Below, one piece after another: positions 35,704 to 45,771 of a stretch of DNA of 64,000 bases. Position numbers and translations under genes: made by a program. This DNA is from Carboxylicivirga mesophila. GTDB taxonomy: Bacteria > Bacteroidota > Bacteroidia > Bacteroidales > Marinilabiliaceae. Numbering within the stretch: the stretch's first letter is position 1; each line of letters starts with the position of its first letter. Location of the stretch: NCBI RefSeq assembly GCF_018271975.1, contig NZ_JAGUCN010000002.1, forward strand, positions 310,001-374,000, read 5' to 3'. Below the pieces are notes generated by a model, which did not search any database, was not told where the DNA came from, and was given only the letters and a program-made list of their open reading frames with translations.

Positions 35704-37092
35704 TTATAAGCAGCTCACACTGGCACCTTGATGGCCGCATACAACGCATGAGTCGCATTTGTCAAATTCGCCTCTGAATCGTTTTTCAACCAGGCTGCGA
35801 ATATTTTCTTTTAAAGGCTCCACTCTTATTTTTTCAATCACCTCGTAGGCAAATGCAAACATCAGCAGAATTCGTCCTTCATTCTCATTAATACCACGAG
35901 CTTTTAAATAAAACATCGCATCATCATCCAGCTGACCAACAGTGGCACCGTGGCTACACTTTACATCATCAGCATATATTTCCAGCTGGGGCTTACTGTT
36001 GATTTTCGCATTTTGCGTCAGTAGCAGGTTGTTATTGCTCTGGTAGGCATTGGTTTGCTGAGCATCAGGACGTACTAAAACACGACCCGTGAAAGCTGCA
36101 GACGCAGAATCATCCATTACGCCTTTGAAAAGCTCAAAACTCTGGCAATGAGGCTTTGCGTGGTCAATGAATGAATAGTTATCAACATGCTGGTTTTTAT
36201 CGCTCAGGTACAAGCCATAGACGTGGCTCTCACAATTTTCATCATCCATGGTTACGCGTATGTTGTTTCGTGTAACGCCGGAATGAAGCGTGAGATTATT
36301 TGTCAGGATGTTGGAGTATTTTTTCTGATGCACATACATGCCAGACACCTGAGTAGTCAGGTTGTGCTGATTTTGTATGTTATAAACATCAAATACACTA
36401 TTCTCGTTGGCAAATACCTCTGTCAGGTTGTTTATGACAAACTTTTGTGGTGAGATGGTATGGTCGCACAGCATCACTTTTAGTTGTGCATTATCTTCCA
36501 CCACAATGAGGTTGCGCTGAAATACCAAGCGGTCGTTTTCGCCAGTCATGATATTAACCAGCTGAATGGGCTTGTTAACTACCACACCTTTGGGGACGTA
36601 TACAAACGCACCATCCTGAGCAAAGGCTGTATTCATGGCAGCCATGGCGTCATTGTCATCGCCAAGGTTTTGCCCGTAATACTTTTCAAATACCTCAGGG
36701 TGCTCAAGGGCTTTTTCTCGTATACTGCCCACAACTACTCCTTCAGGAAGCTGGTGAGCATCCTCCAGATGAGCAAACCAACCATTGATAAGAAAAACGT
36801 TGTGTGTATCCAGTTCTGGAACGCTGCAGTGAAACTTATCGGAAGAGCCATTTAGTGCAGCCTCTTTTGAGAAGGCAATATCAAGCGTGCCTTTAAAGTA
36901 TGGTTGCAGATTGGTATACTTATAAGCCTCAACCTTATTTGAAGGAATGCCTTTCTCAATGAATGTTTCAAAGGCTTTAGCCCGTAATGCATTCATTTTT
37001 TCAGGCGCGCCATCTTCAATCATAGAGCGATGCTCCTGATAAAGCTGGCTATATTCTTCTTGCAGATTAACGATTCGGCAAGTTTTATTCAT
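35704..37092 (-). CDS. sufD: Fe-S cluster assembly protein SufD with Cys-rich tail
   Basis: 462 residues. Forms the SufB-SufC-SufD scaffold. The beta-helix core is shown by GAFVYVPKGVVVNKPIQLVN near 160 and GVTRNNIRVTMDDENCESHV near 270. The conserved C-terminal block has KCSHGATVGQLDDDAMFYLK near 380, where the His is the residue implicated in cluster assembly. The C-terminus carries an additional tail CDSCVVCGHQGASVSCL with four Cys, absent from Escherichia coli SufD. It follows sufC by 53 bases. Confidence 0.95.
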   Translation of the reverse strand: MNKTCRIVNLQEEYSQLYQEHRSMIEDGAPEKMNALRAKAFETFIEKGIPSNKVEAYKYTNLQPYFKGTLDIAFSKEAALNGSSDKFHCSVPELDTHNVFLINGWFAHLEDAHQLPEGVVVGSIREKALEHPEVFEKYYGQNLGDDNDAMAAMNTAFAQDGAFVYVPKGVVVNKPIQLVNIMTGENDRLVFQRNLIVVEDNAQLKVMLCDHTISPQKFVINNLTEVFANENSVFDVYNIQNQHNLTTQVSGMYVHQKKYSNILTNNLTLHSGVTRNNIRVTMDDENCESHVYGLYLSDKNQHVDNYSFIDHAKPHCQSFELFKGVMDDSASAAFTGRVLVRPDAQQTNAYQSNNNLLLTQNAKINSKPQLEIYADDVKCSHGATVGQLDDDAMFYLKARGINENEGRILLMFAFAYEVIEKIRVEPLKENIRSLVEKRFRGEFDKCDSCVVCGHQGASVSCL

Positions 37093-37145
37093 AATGCATC
37101 TTTTTGTAGTGAGTAAAGGATATTAACCGGAATTTATAAATGGTA

Positions 37146-37898
37146 TTAATCCTCAAACTCTTTTTTAATCCAATCGTAGCCTTTTTCTTCTAACTCCAAT
37201 GCCAGTTCCTTGCCGGCCGACTTTACAATTCGTCCTTTGTAAAGCACATGCACATAGTCAGGGACAATGTGGTCCAGCAGACGCTGGTAGTGTGTAATCA
37301 CGATGGTTGACCTTTCTGGTGACTTGAGCTTATTGACGCCGTTAGCAACAACCCGCAAGGCATCAATATCCAAACCGGAATCGGTCTCATCCAAAATAGC
37401 TAGTTTAGGTTCAAGCATAGCCATCTGGAAAATCTCATTTTTCTTCTTTTCACCACCCGAGAATCCTTCGTTAACCGAGCGGTTGGTCAGGTTGGAGTCA
37501 ATTTCAACCAGCTTCTTCTTTTCGCGCATCAGCTTTAAAAATTCGCTGGCCGAATAAGGTTCTTCTTCGCGGTACTTGCGATGTTCGTTGACAGCTGTAC
37601 GCATAAAGTTAACCATGCTCACGCCTGGTATCTCAACCGGGTACTGGAAACTTAAAAACAGGCCTTCGCGTGCGCGGTCTTCCGGAGCCAAGTCCAATAA
37701 ATCTTTGCCGTTGAAACTAACGCTGCCTTCGTTGACTTCAAATTTTTCGTTACCGGCCAATACCGAAGAAAGTGTACTCTTACCTGAACCATTGGGGCCC
37801 ATGATAGCGTGAACTTCTCCTGGTTTAATTTCAAGGTTAATACCTCTTAATATTTCCTTGTCATCTATTTTGGCGTGTAAATCTTTAATGACTAACAT
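37146..37898 (-). CDS. sufC: Fe-S cluster assembly ATPase SufC
   Basis: 250 residues, normal length. ABC-type ATPase that drives conformational change of SufB-SufD. Walker A is GPNGSGKST (about 34-42), signature FSGGEKKKNEIFQMA near 145, and Walker B LAILDETDSGLD near 165, with the SufC-typical ETDSGLD sequence. The H-loop is VITHYQRLLDHI near 200. It sits between sufB and sufD, with a spacing of about 50 bases on each side. Confidence 0.97.
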   Translation of the reverse strand: MLVIKDLHAKIDDKEILRGINLEIKPGEVHAIMGPNGSGKSTLSSVLAGNEKFEVNEGSVSFNGKDLLDLAPEDRAREGLFLSFQYPVEIPGVSMVNFMRTAVNEHRKYREEEPYSASEFLKLMREKKKLVEIDSNLTNRSVNEGFSGGEKKKNEIFQMAMLEPKLAILDETDSGLDIDALRVVANGVNKLKSPERSTIVITHYQRLLDHIVPDYVHVLYKGRIVKSAGKELALELEEKGYDWIKKEFED

Positions 37899-37944
37899 AT
37901 GTTGCTACTAATATTGTTTCTAAAATGTGTTAATTATTGGTGGC

Positions 37945-39393
37945 TTAACCCACACTTCCTTCCAGACTGATTTGTAAAAGTTTTTGCGCTTCAACAGCAA
38001 ATTCCATTGGTAACTGGTTGATCACTTCTTTTACGTAACCATTCACGATTAGTCCAACGGCATCTTCGGTGCTTAGGCCACGTTGGTTACAATAAAAGAT
38101 CTGATCTTCACCAATTTTGGAAGTGGTGGCTTCGTGCTCTACTTTGGCAGTGTTATTGGCAATTTCAAGATAAGGGAACGTGTGTGCACCACACTTGTCG
38201 CCCAATAGTAATGAATCACATTGGCTGAAGTTGCGGGCATTCTCCGCTTTTTTGGAGACTTTGACCAAGCCGCGATAGCTGTTCTGACTCTTACCTGCAG
38301 ACACCCCTTTTGATACAATCAAACTGCGGGTGTTTTTACCCAGGTGAATCATCTTGGTGCCTGTGTCAGCCTGCTGATAGTTGTTGGTCACAGCCACACT
38401 GTAAAACTCACCAACCGAGTGATCGCCCTGTAATACACAGCTTGGGTATTTCCAGGTGATGGCCGAACCAGTTTCAACTTGTGTCCAGGAGATTTTTGAA
38501 TAATCACCTTTGCAAATTCCCCGTTTAGTTACAAAGTTGTAAATGCCTCCTATACCTTCTTTATCTCCCGGGTACCAGTTTTGTACAGTTGAGTATTTCA
38601 CTTCGGCACGCTCCATCGCTACTATTTCTACAATAGCTGCATGAAGCTGGTTCTCATCTCGCATAGGCGCTGTACATCCTTCCAGATAGCTTACGTAACT
38701 GTCGTCGTCTGCAACAATAAGCGTACGCTCAAACTGTCCCGTATTCATCGCATTGATGCGGAAATAGGTTGACAATTCCATTGGGCAACGAACGCCTTTG
38801 GGAATGTAAACAAAAGAACCGTCACTAAAAACAGCTGCATTAAGTGCACCGAAATAGTTATCCTGATGCGGAACTACCGAACCCAGGTATTTTTTTACCA
38901 GGTCAGGGTATTCCTGCACTGCCTCACTGATAGAGCAGAAAATAATGCCTTTCTCAGCCAGTGTTTCTTTAAAAGTTGTTTTAACCGATACACTGTCGAT
39001 AACTGCATCAACCGCCACGCCTGCCAGTACTTTTTGTTCGTCAAGCGGAATACCCAGCTTGTCGAAGGTGGCTTTTAATTCAGGGTCCACATCATCCATG
39101 CTTTCAAGCTCGGGCTTCTTTTTAGGCACCGCATAGTAGATGATGTCCTGAAAATCGATTGGCGGAATGTTCAGGTGAGCCCAGTTGGGCTGCTTCATTG
39201 TCAGCCAATGACGAAAAGCCTTCAGGCGAAACTCCAGCATAAATTCCGGCTCGTTCTTTTTTGCCGAAATCAGGCGGATAATATCCTCATTCAAACCTTT
39301 AGGGAATTCTTCCATTTCAATATCGGTGTAAAACCCATATTTGTATTCCCCACCAGTTACTTCTTCTAATATTTTATCTTGATCTTCAGCCAT
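37945..39393 (-). CDS. sufB: Fe-S cluster assembly protein SufB
   Basis: 482 residues, normal length. Main scaffold on which new clusters form. Conserved segments include [20 protein letters not shown] near 198, [20 protein letters not shown] near 235 and [20 protein letters not shown] near 395. The last contains the Cys (KCGAHTFP) needed for cluster building, and [20 protein letters not shown] follows. It is the first gene of sufBCDSE-sufT. A TATTTTTG element upstream (39495-39502, minus) is a candidate -7 promoter. No IscR/SufR gene or site was recognised nearby. Confidence 0.98.
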   Translation of the reverse strand: MAEDQDKILEEVTGGEYKYGFYTDIEMEEFPKGLNEDIIRLISAKKNEPEFMLEFRLKAFRHWLTMKQPNWAHLNIPPIDFQDIIYYAVPKKKPELESMDDVDPELKATFDKLGIPLDEQKVLAGVAVDAVIDSVSVKTTFKETLAEKGIIFCSISEAVQEYPDLVKKYLGSVVPHQDNYFGALNAAVFSDGSFVYIPKGVRCPMELSTYFRINAMNTGQFERTLIVADDDSYVSYLEGCTAPMRDENQLHAAIVEIVAMERAEVKYSTVQNWYPGDKEGIGGIYNFVTKRGICKGDYSKISWTQVETGSAITWKYPSCVLQGDHSVGEFYSVAVTNNYQQADTGTKMIHLGKNTRSLIVSKGVSAGKSQNSYRGLVKVSKKAENARNFSQCDSLLLGDKCGAHTFPYLEIANNTAKVEHEATTSKIGEDQIFYCNQRGLSTEDAVGLIVNGYVKEVINQLPMEFAVEAQKLLQISLEGSVG

Positions 39394-39494
39394 ATTTTAC
39401 ATTAACTCATGTTCGTCAATCTAACAATGAAGCATATTATTGGTTCATTGTAGATTTTAATTCATTAATAAGCAGATTTTGGTTATTGGAAGCG

Positions 39495-39502
39495 CAAAAA
39501 TA
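39495..39502 (-). promoter_or_regulatory. Candidate -7 element of the SUF operon
   Basis: Reads TATTTTTG on the minus strand, an exact TAnnTTTG match, about 100 bases before sufB. No clear -33 partner. The 286-base gap also holds an inverted repeat AACAGGG/CCCTGTT at about 39577-39599 that may terminate the globin transcript. Confidence 0.4.
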
Positions 39503-39679
39503 AGTAATTATTAAGATTAAATAAAAATTTGGTTTGCCGAATTTACGGCCTTATGACATAAGTCAATACTTTAATAACAGGGGGATTAAGCCCTGTTTAA
39601 ATTAATGCGCTGCTGTTGGTTCGTAGGTCGGCAAGTCAGCTGGTGTAATATAATTAAAGTACTTAATATACTCAATTAA

Positions 39680-40120
39680 TCAGCCAAATTTTAGATCGGT
39701 GGCGTTGCCAGGTAAGATATACCCACCAGGTCGCTGATCGAGTATCTTCTTATACATCCCTTTGGCCATGTTTTGTGCTCTCATTTTTGCTTTGTCGGCT
39801 ATTTCTCCTTCAAAGAGCTTATCGATGGTCTCACTCCATAATTTTACCCAGCGATCAAAATGAGTTGTGGTGATAGAGTGCTTAAAAGCTTTGTCCACTC
39901 CATGATGTGCTTTAGCTGGGTTGCCATCAAAACCTTTAATGTCCAGAAGATTTAATGTCCAGAAATCGGTCAGGAGTATGTAGTGCTTTTCCCATTCCTC
40001 TTCTGTTTTTATGGTTTGATTGAAAAAAGGTCCCAACAGATCGTCCTTTTGTACTTTAGCGTAAAAAGTACGTACCAATTTCTCTATATTGTCTCGTGTT
40101 TGTAATTTTGATTTAGTCAT
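39680..40120 (-). CDS. Group III truncated haemoglobin
   Basis: About 146 residues from the ATG at 40120; an in-frame ATG at 40147 would add nine residues that do not look like the family. Compact 2-on-2 globin: VRTFYAKVQKDDLLGPFFNQ near 15, FWTLNLLDIKGFDGNPAKAH near 50, the proximal His region ITTTHFDRWVKLWSETIDKL near 83 and QNMAKGMYKKILDQRPGGYI near the end. Members bind oxygen or NO in the cytoplasm; some protect against nitrosative stress. It is divergent from the FAD/Fe-S oxidase gene, with an 80-base gap. Confidence 0.88.
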   Translation of the reverse strand: MTKSKLQTRDNIEKLVRTFYAKVQKDDLLGPFFNQTIKTEEEWEKHYILLTDFWTLNLLDIKGFDGNPAKAHHGVDKAFKHSITTTHFDRWVKLWSETIDKLFEGEIADKAKMRAQNMAKGMYKKILDQRPGGYILPGNATDLKFG

Positions 40121-40228
40121 TCGAGTATTTTTGTTACTTATTCTCAAACAGAGGGAGAATGAATTTGTTTATGCTCTTCTGTAATATTCGTTGGTAGCGG
40201 TGCTTAATGGCTGGTAAAATTCCGGTTT

Positions 40229-43150
40229 ATGAAAGAAGGTGAATATCCGTTTGAAGATTTGCGTGGAAAAATAAAGGGTAGGCTTGACTTAGATGAAGCA
40301 ACAAAGATTATTTACAGTACTGATGCTTCAGCCTACTATGAAAAACCCTTAGGTGTTGTAATTCCTCGCGATGCACTCGATATTAAGGAAGTCATACGTT
40401 TTGCTGCCAGAAATGATATTTCTTTGATTCCCAGAGCGGCAGGCACTTCTCTAGCAGGTCAGGTTGTAGGCCCGGGCCTGGTGGTTGATATTGGACGTTA
40501 CCTGAATCGTATATTAGAAGTCAACGAGCAGGAGAAGTGGGTAAGAGTAGAGCCGGGTGTTGTGCTCGATGAACTTAATCAATATCTCGAGCAGTTTGGT
40601 TTATTTTTTGGGCCTGAAACATCCACATCCAATCGTTGTATGATTGGCGGGATGGTTGGCAATAACTCATGTGGTGCTCATTCGTTAATATATGGTAGTA
40701 CGCGTGATCATACGCTGGAATTAAAGGGGTATTTGAGTAATGGTGATGACGTCCATTTCAGGGCGCTGCAGAAGTGGGAGTTTGATCAAAAATGCCGGCT
40801 TGAATCCTTCGAAGGTGATATTTATCGCTCAGTAAGAGAAATAATAAGTGATCGCGATAATCGGAAAAACATTCGAAAAGAGTTTCCTCATCCTGAAATT
40901 AAACGAAGAAATACTGGCTATGCACTGGACTATCTCGTAGAAAGTTTTCCTATTGATGAAGAAAAGGAGGCCTTTAATTTTTGTAAGCTATTGGCTGGCT
41001 CGGAAGGTACGCTCATGTTTACCACCGAAATAAAGCTGAACCTGGTAGAAATACCACCAAAGGAAAAGGGCCTTGTTTGCGTGCATCTCAATTCCATAGA
41101 GGAAGCCTTGGAAGCTAATCTGATATGTTTGAAGTATCACCCTGGAGCCATTGAGTTGATGGATAAGGCAATTATGGATCTGACGAAAGGCAACAAGCTT
41201 CAGAATAAAAATCGCTTTTTTGTGGAAGGAGATCCTGCCGCCTTATTATTGGTGGAATTTGCAAGGGATATAAAAGCAGAGGTGGAGCAATTGGCTGATG
41301 ATATGAGCAGTGAATTGGTTGAAAAAGGGTTTGGCTATGCTTATCCGGTTGTATACGGTGGTGATATTAAAAAAGTGTGGGATTTGCGAAAGGCCGGTTT
41401 GGGAGTATTAGCTAATATGCCTGGTGACGAACGTCCTGTGCCTGTCATTGAAGATACGGCAGTGCGACCCGAGGATTTGCCCGCTTTTATTGCAGATATT
41501 AAAACGATGCTGCACAAATACGGCAAAGAGTGTGTTTACTATGCACATATTGGTACAGGTGAGCTGCATCTGAGGCCGGTACTGAATATGAAACGGGAGG
41601 AAGATGTAGAGTTGTTCTATCAGATTGCGAAGGATACAGCGCTCATTGTAAAGAAATACAAGGGTTCGTTAAGTGGAGAGCATGGTGACGGAAGACTAAG
41701 GGGGCAGTTTATTCCGATAATGGTTGGTGAATCGAATTATGAGTTGTTTAAGCAGGTGAAGCAAATATTTGATCCCGGCCATGTATTTAACCTTGGTAAA
41801 ATAACCGAAACGCCTCCAATGAATACCTCCTTGCGATATAAGCAGGCAAATGACAAGGTCGAGGATGGTGTTGTATTTGACTGGTCTTCAACATTGGGTA
41901 TGGTGCGAGCCGCCGAAAAATGCAGTGGTTCTGGTGATTGTCGAAAGAGTCATTTGATAGGCGGTACCATGTGTCCAAGTTATATGGGCTCAAGAGATGA
42001 ACGGCAAACGACACGTGCCAGAGCCAATATGTTACGTGAATTTTTTGCTGGTGAAATTCCAGCCACCAAACTGGGCTACGATGAAGTGAAAGGTGTTTTG
42101 GATCTATGCTTGTCGTGCAAAGCGTGTAAAACTGAATGTCCGAGTAATGTGGATATGACAAAGCTGAAGGCCGAATTCCTGAATAGTTATCATAGCCGGT
42201 TCGGAATACCTGCCCGTTCAAAACTAATTGCTAACCTTCCGGCAATAAACAGGGTGCTTCAGCCATTTTCGTATCTATATAATAAAGGTACTGGTATTGG
42301 GTGGATAAATGCCTACTCAGAAAGGCACTTGGGGATTAGCTCCAAAAGGAGGTTGCCAAAACTATGCGGTACAACATTACGAAGATGGCATCAGAAGCGA
42401 AGTGTGAGCGTTGAGCAGGCAAGGAAAGTGTATTTATTTGCCGATGAGTTCACTAACTATAATGATGCACATGTAGGAATTTGTGCTGTGATGCTGCTCG
42501 AAAAGTTAGGGTACAGTGTGGAACTGGAAAAAAACATGGCCAGCGGGCGGACGTACCTTTCTAAAGGTTTGGTGAAAGAGGCTGCCAGGTTGGCCAATAA
42601 AAATGTCAGGTTGTTATCCGGACTGATTGATGAACGTGTGCCGTTGATAGGATTGGAGCCATCAGCTATTCTTACTTTTCGCGATGAGTATATTGAATTG
42701 GTAGATGAGGATTTACGTGAAGCTGCTATGGTATTGGCTCAGAATACTTATACTTTCGAAGAGTTTTTGGCGCAGGAGCTCGACAAAGGCTGTATTGATG
42801 TAAGCTTGTTTGTTGAAGATGAAAAAAGCTTCCGGTTTCATGCGCACTGCTATCAAAAGTCTTTATCCGATACTGGACTCACTAAAAAAGTACTGGAGAT
42901 ACCCCTAAATTATAAGGCGAATGAAATACCATCAGGCTGCTGTGGTATGGCTGGTTCTTTTGGCTTTGAAAAGGAGCATTATGATTTGTCGATGAAAATA
43001 GGAGAGTTGGTGCTCTTCCCTGAAGTGAGGAAATATAAGGCCCAGGAAGGAATTGTTGCCGCAGGGACATCGTGCCGCCACCAAATTAAAGATGGGACAG
43101 GTGTTGTTGCTGAGCATCCTGCAAAGGTACTTTTTGAAGCCCTGAAATAA
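40229..43150 (+). CDS. FAD-linked oxidase fused to an Fe-S/CCG-domain module (D-lactate or glycolate dehydrogenase-like)
   Basis: 973 residues. An N-terminal FAD-binding domain (VIPRDALDIKEVIRFAARND near 44, LIPRAAGTSLAGQVVGPGLV near 67, GGMVGNNSCGAHSLIYGSTR near 146) is followed by the FAD-oxidase C domain (AHIGTGELHLRPVLNM near 435, GEHGDGRLRGQFIP near 485, FDPGHVFNLGKI near 516). A GlpC-like module follows: CSGSGDCRKSHLIGGTMCP near 571, CLSCKACKTECP near 627 and a CCG motif GCCGMAGSFGFEKEHYDL near 903. This single-chain layout matches GlcD-GlcF type 2-hydroxyacid dehydrogenases that feed electrons to the quinone pool. The exact substrate cannot be told. It has no transporter or regulator gene beside it. 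Confidence 0.9.
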   Translation: MKEGEYPFEDLRGKIKGRLDLDEATKIIYSTDASAYYEKPLGVVIPRDALDIKEVIRFAARNDISLIPRAAGTSLAGQVVGPGLVVDIGRYLNRILEVNEQEKWVRVEPGVVLDELNQYLEQFGLFFGPETSTSNRCMIGGMVGNNSCGAHSLIYGSTRDHTLELKGYLSNGDDVHFRALQKWEFDQKCRLESFEGDIYRSVREIISDRDNRKNIRKEFPHPEIKRRNTGYALDYLVESFPIDEEKEAFNFCKLLAGSEGTLMFTTEIKLNLVEIPPKEKGLVCVHLNSIEEALEANLICLKYHPGAIELMDKAIMDLTKGNKLQNKNRFFVEGDPAALLLVEFARDIKAEVEQLADDMSSELVEKGFGYAYPVVYGGDIKKVWDLRKAGLGVLANMPGDERPVPVIEDTAVRPEDLPAFIADIKTMLHKYGKECVYYAHIGTGELHLRPVLNMKREEDVELFYQIAKDTALIVKKYKGSLSGEHGDGRLRGQFIPIMVGESNYELFKQVKQIFDPGHVFNLGKITETPPMNTSLRYKQANDKVEDGVVFDWSSTLGMVRAAEKCSGSGDCRKSHLIGGTMCPSYMGSRDERQTTRARANMLREFFAGEIPATKLGYDEVKGVLDLCLSCKACKTECPSNVDMTKLKAEFLNSYHSRFGIPARSKLIANLPAINRVLQPFSYLYNKGTGIGWINAYSERHLGISSKRRLPKLCGTTLRRWHQKRSVSVEQARKVYLFADEFTNYNDAHVGICAVMLLEKLGYSVELEKNMASGRTYLSKGLVKEAARLANKNVRLLSGLIDERVPLIGLEPSAILTFRDEYIELVDEDLREAAMVLAQNTYTFEEFLAQELDKGCIDVSLFVEDEKSFRFHAHCYQKSLSDTGLTKKVLEIPLNYKANEIPSGCCGMAGSFGFEKEHYDLSMKIGELVLFPEVRKYKAQEGIVAAGTSCRHQIKDGTGVVAEHPAKVLFEALK

Positions 43151-43450
43151 TCATTGACCTTGTATTGGCGCCTTTATATATTTGTATACTTTATATATGT
43201 AGTATATGTAAATAGTAAGTTCCAACTTTTGGCCAAAAATAAAGGGATAATGCATGTGTTAAAAACATGACAAATTACACTTGCTTACAATTTTTGACTC
43301 TTTGGTGCCTGTTGTTTAGGTGATATATGTCATGAAGTGCTAAATAACATGTTAAAGTAATTTGCAAATAGCAGTAAATCAGTGATTAGGGTGTTTTTGA
43401 AAAAAAATGAAAATTCCTTACAAATTATAATGGGGTTATCTAAAAATATC

Positions 43451-43458
43451 TATTTTTG
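43451..43458 (+). promoter_or_regulatory. Candidate -7 element of gdhA
   Basis: TATTTTTG matches TAnnTTTG exactly, 50 bases before the gdhA ATG. No convincing -33 element. The remainder of the 358-base gap 43151-43508 is AT-rich with no other feature seen. Confidence 0.4.
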
Positions 43459-43508
43459 AATCATAATTATTACAAATAACAAGATCCAACATTTAATACC
43501 TTTTCAAT

Positions 43509-44849
43509 ATGGACGCTAAGATGAAGGAATTCATGGATAGCGTTAGGGTTAAGAACCCTGGCGAAGACGAATTTTTGCAAGCAGTGCAAGAAGTAGTAGA
43601 AACCGTATGGGATTTCTACCAGGAAAATCCACACTATAAAAAAGCTAAGATACTTGAGCGCATGACTGAACCGGAAAGAACAATTATCTTCCGTGTGCCT
43701 TGGGTTGACGATAGTGGTGAAGTACAGGTTAACCGCGGTTTCCGTGTTGAGTTTAACTCAGCTATCGGGCCTTATAAAGGAGGTTTGCGTTTCCACCCAA
43801 GTGTAACTTTGAGCGGTCTTAAGTTCTTAGGATTTGAGCAGACTTTCAAAAACAGCTTAACTACCCTACCTATGGGTGGTGGTAAAGGTGGTTCTGACTT
43901 CAATCCAAAAGGTAAGTCTGATAATGAAATTATGCGTTTCTGTCAGGCTTTCATGAGCGAATTGTTCCGTCATATTGGACCTAATACTGACGTGCCTGCT
44001 GGTGACATTGGTGTTGGTGGTCGTGAAATCGGTTACCTATATGGTCAGTATAAAAAATTGCGTAACGAATTTACTGGTGTGTTAACTGGTAAAGGACGCG
44101 AGTACGGTGGTAGTTTGATTCGTCCTGAAGCAACAGGTTTCGGAGCTATCTATTTCGTTCGTGAAATGTTAGCTACTAAAGGTGAAACGATGGAAGGCAA
44201 AACAGTAGCTGTATCTGGTTTCGGTAACGTTGCCTGGGGTGCTGCTCTTAAAGCTGTTGAATATGGTGCTAAAGTAGTCACTATCTCTGGTCCTGATGGA
44301 TACATCTACGATCCTAATGGTATCTCAGGTGAGAAGATTGAATATATGTTAGAGCTACGTGCTTCTAACCAGGATATCGTTTCTCCTTATGCCGAGCGTT
44401 TCGCAGGTTCTGAATTCTTCGCTGGTAAGAAGCCATGGGAGCAGAAAGTAGATATTGCTATCCCTTGTGCAATTCAGAATGAGCTGAATGAAGAGGATGC
44501 AAAAACGCTTATTGCTAATGGCTGTCAGATGATTGCTGAAGCTTCAAACATGGGTTGTACTGCAGAAGCAGCCTACTTAGCTACTGATAAAATCATGTTT
44601 GCTCCTGGTAAAGCAGTTAACGCTGGTGGTGTAGCCGTTTCAGGATTAGAAATGACGCAAAACAGCATGCGTTTGAACTGGACAGAGAAAGAAGTAGACG
44701 AGCGTTTGGATCAAATCATGACCGAAATTCATGCAGCTTGTGTGAAATATGGAACTGAACCAAATGGTAAAGTAAATTACATCAAAGGAGCTAACGTTGG
44801 CGGTTTCGTGAAAGTGGCCGATGCAATGATTGCTCAAGGTGTTGTTTAA
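43509..44849 (+). CDS. gdhA: Glutamate dehydrogenase
   Basis: 446 residues, the normal length of the hexameric NADP-type enzyme, which assimilates ammonia into 2-oxoglutarate. Conserved blocks: RVEFNSAIGPYKGGLRFHPS near 78, the catalytic Lys region TTLPMGGGKGGSDFNPKGKS near 118, the Asp loop GPNTDVPAGDIGVGGREIGY near 157, and the nucleotide-binding KTVAVSGFGNVAWGAALKAV near 234. Codon choice (frequent GGT, GCT, CGT) differs slightly from neighbours, as expected for a highly expressed gene. Single gene with its own promoter and terminator. Confidence 0.97.
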   Translation: MDAKMKEFMDSVRVKNPGEDEFLQAVQEVVETVWDFYQENPHYKKAKILERMTEPERTIIFRVPWVDDSGEVQVNRGFRVEFNSAIGPYKGGLRFHPSVTLSGLKFLGFEQTFKNSLTTLPMGGGKGGSDFNPKGKSDNEIMRFCQAFMSELFRHIGPNTDVPAGDIGVGGREIGYLYGQYKKLRNEFTGVLTGKGREYGGSLIRPEATGFGAIYFVREMLATKGETMEGKTVAVSGFGNVAWGAALKAVEYGAKVVTISGPDGYIYDPNGISGEKIEYMLELRASNQDIVSPYAERFAGSEFFAGKKPWEQKVDIAIPCAIQNELNEEDAKTLIANGCQMIAEASNMGCTAEAAYLATDKIMFAPGKAVNAGGVAVSGLEMTQNSMRLNWTEKEVDERLDQIMTEIHAACVKYGTEPNGKVNYIKGANVGGFVKVADAMIAQGVV

Positions 44850-44867
44850 ATTTTTCTGGATGCAACA

Positions 44868-44905
44868 AATACAGGCCGTCTCCTCCCCGGGACGGCCTTC
44901 TTGTA
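44868..44905 (+). terminator. Terminator after gdhA
   Basis: A strong 7-bp GC stem (44874-44880 with 44891-44897) with a 10-base loop. The T tract after it is short (TTCTTGT), so it is a moderate intrinsic terminator. Confidence 0.7.
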
Positions 44906-44962
44906 AAAATGCATCTGTACTAAAATCATACTGCTCACAGCTGGAAACTCAATAAACATTGG

Positions 44963-44970
44963 TATTTTTG
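44963..44970 (+). promoter_or_regulatory. Candidate -7 element of tatD-ansA
   Basis: TATTTTTG matches TAnnTTTG exactly, 23 bases before the GTG start of the TatD gene. The leader would be very short, about 15-20 bases. No clear -33 element. Confidence 0.4.
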
Positions 44971-44992
44971 TGGCTAAAGAAATGCGAAGCGC

Positions 44993-45757
44993 GTGATAGA
45001 TACACATTCACATATTTACCTGTCAGACTTTGATACTGACCGAGAAGAGGTAGTTGAAAAAGCCCGGGTTGCTGGTGTTGAGAAGATATTATTGCCCAAT
45101 GTGGATATTGAAACAATTGAAGCCATGCACCAGCTTGAAGCAATGTATGAAGGCTATTGTTTGGCCATGATGGGCATACACCCAACGTCAATTGGGGCAG
45201 ATTATAAGCAGCTCCTTAAGCAAGCCAGAAGCTTTATTGATAGACGCGATTACATAGCTATCGGCGAGATTGGGATTGATCTTTACTGGGATAAAACCTA
45301 CAAAGTGGAGCAGATGGATGCCTTTGAGCAGCAGATTATCTGGGCAAAGGATAAGGGCTTGCCAATTGTGATTCACTGCAGAGATGCTTTTCCTGAGGTG
45401 TTTGAGGTGGTCGAAAAACAACTGGATGAGAGTTTGTTTGGAGTCTTTCATAGTTTTGGTGGTAATGAAGCCGAGGCTGCACGGATACTGGAATACAAAA
45501 GCTTTATGCTGGGCATCAATGGTGTGGTGACCTTTAAAAACACCAACCTGCGTGAGGTATTGAAAGGAGTGCCTTTGAATAAGGTTGTGCTTGAAACTGA
45601 TGCACCTTACCTGGCGCCTGTGCCAAAACGCGGTAAAAGAAATGAGCCTGTATACCTGGAGCGAATTGCAGAAACAATTGCAGGTGTTTATAATGTGAAT
45701 GCAGATGAGGTGAAGCAGCAAACCACAAGTAATGCAAAAAAGCTGTTTGCCTTGTAA
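44993..45757 (+). CDS. tatD: TatD-family metal-dependent DNase
   Basis: 254 residues, GTG start. TIM-barrel hydrolase with all expected metal ligands: DTHSHIYL at the N-terminus (HxH), Glu in IAIGEIGIDLYWD near 87, His in PIVIHCRDAFPEV near 125, His in FGVFHSFGG near 149 and Asp in VVLETDAPYLAPVPKRGKRN near 198. Homologues are 3'-5' exonucleases or tRNA/DNA repair factors. It is followed after 14 bases by ansA, so the two are co-transcribed. The subfamily (TatD vs YcfH/YjjV) is not resolved. Confidence 0.92.
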   Translation: MIDTHSHIYLSDFDTDREEVVEKARVAGVEKILLPNVDIETIEAMHQLEAMYEGYCLAMMGIHPTSIGADYKQLLKQARSFIDRRDYIAIGEIGIDLYWDKTYKVEQMDAFEQQIIWAKDKGLPIVIHCRDAFPEVFEVVEKQLDESLFGVFHSFGGNEAEAARILEYKSFMLGINGVVTFKNTNLREVLKGVPLNKVVLETDAPYLAPVPKRGKRNEPVYLERIAETIAGVYNVNADEVKQQTTSNAKKLFAL

Positions 45758-45771
45758 ATAAACGGATAAGT

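Noticed and set aside
39577-39660. Possible tRNA-like or small RNA gene between sufB and the globin gene
   Set aside because: Only one inverted repeat is present. No acceptor stem, anticodon arm or T-arm could be drawn.
45188-45721. Long open frame (177 codons) on the minus strand inside tatD
   Set aside because: It lies wholly opposite a gene with all catalytic residues, has no family features, and its codons are the mirror of the real gene.
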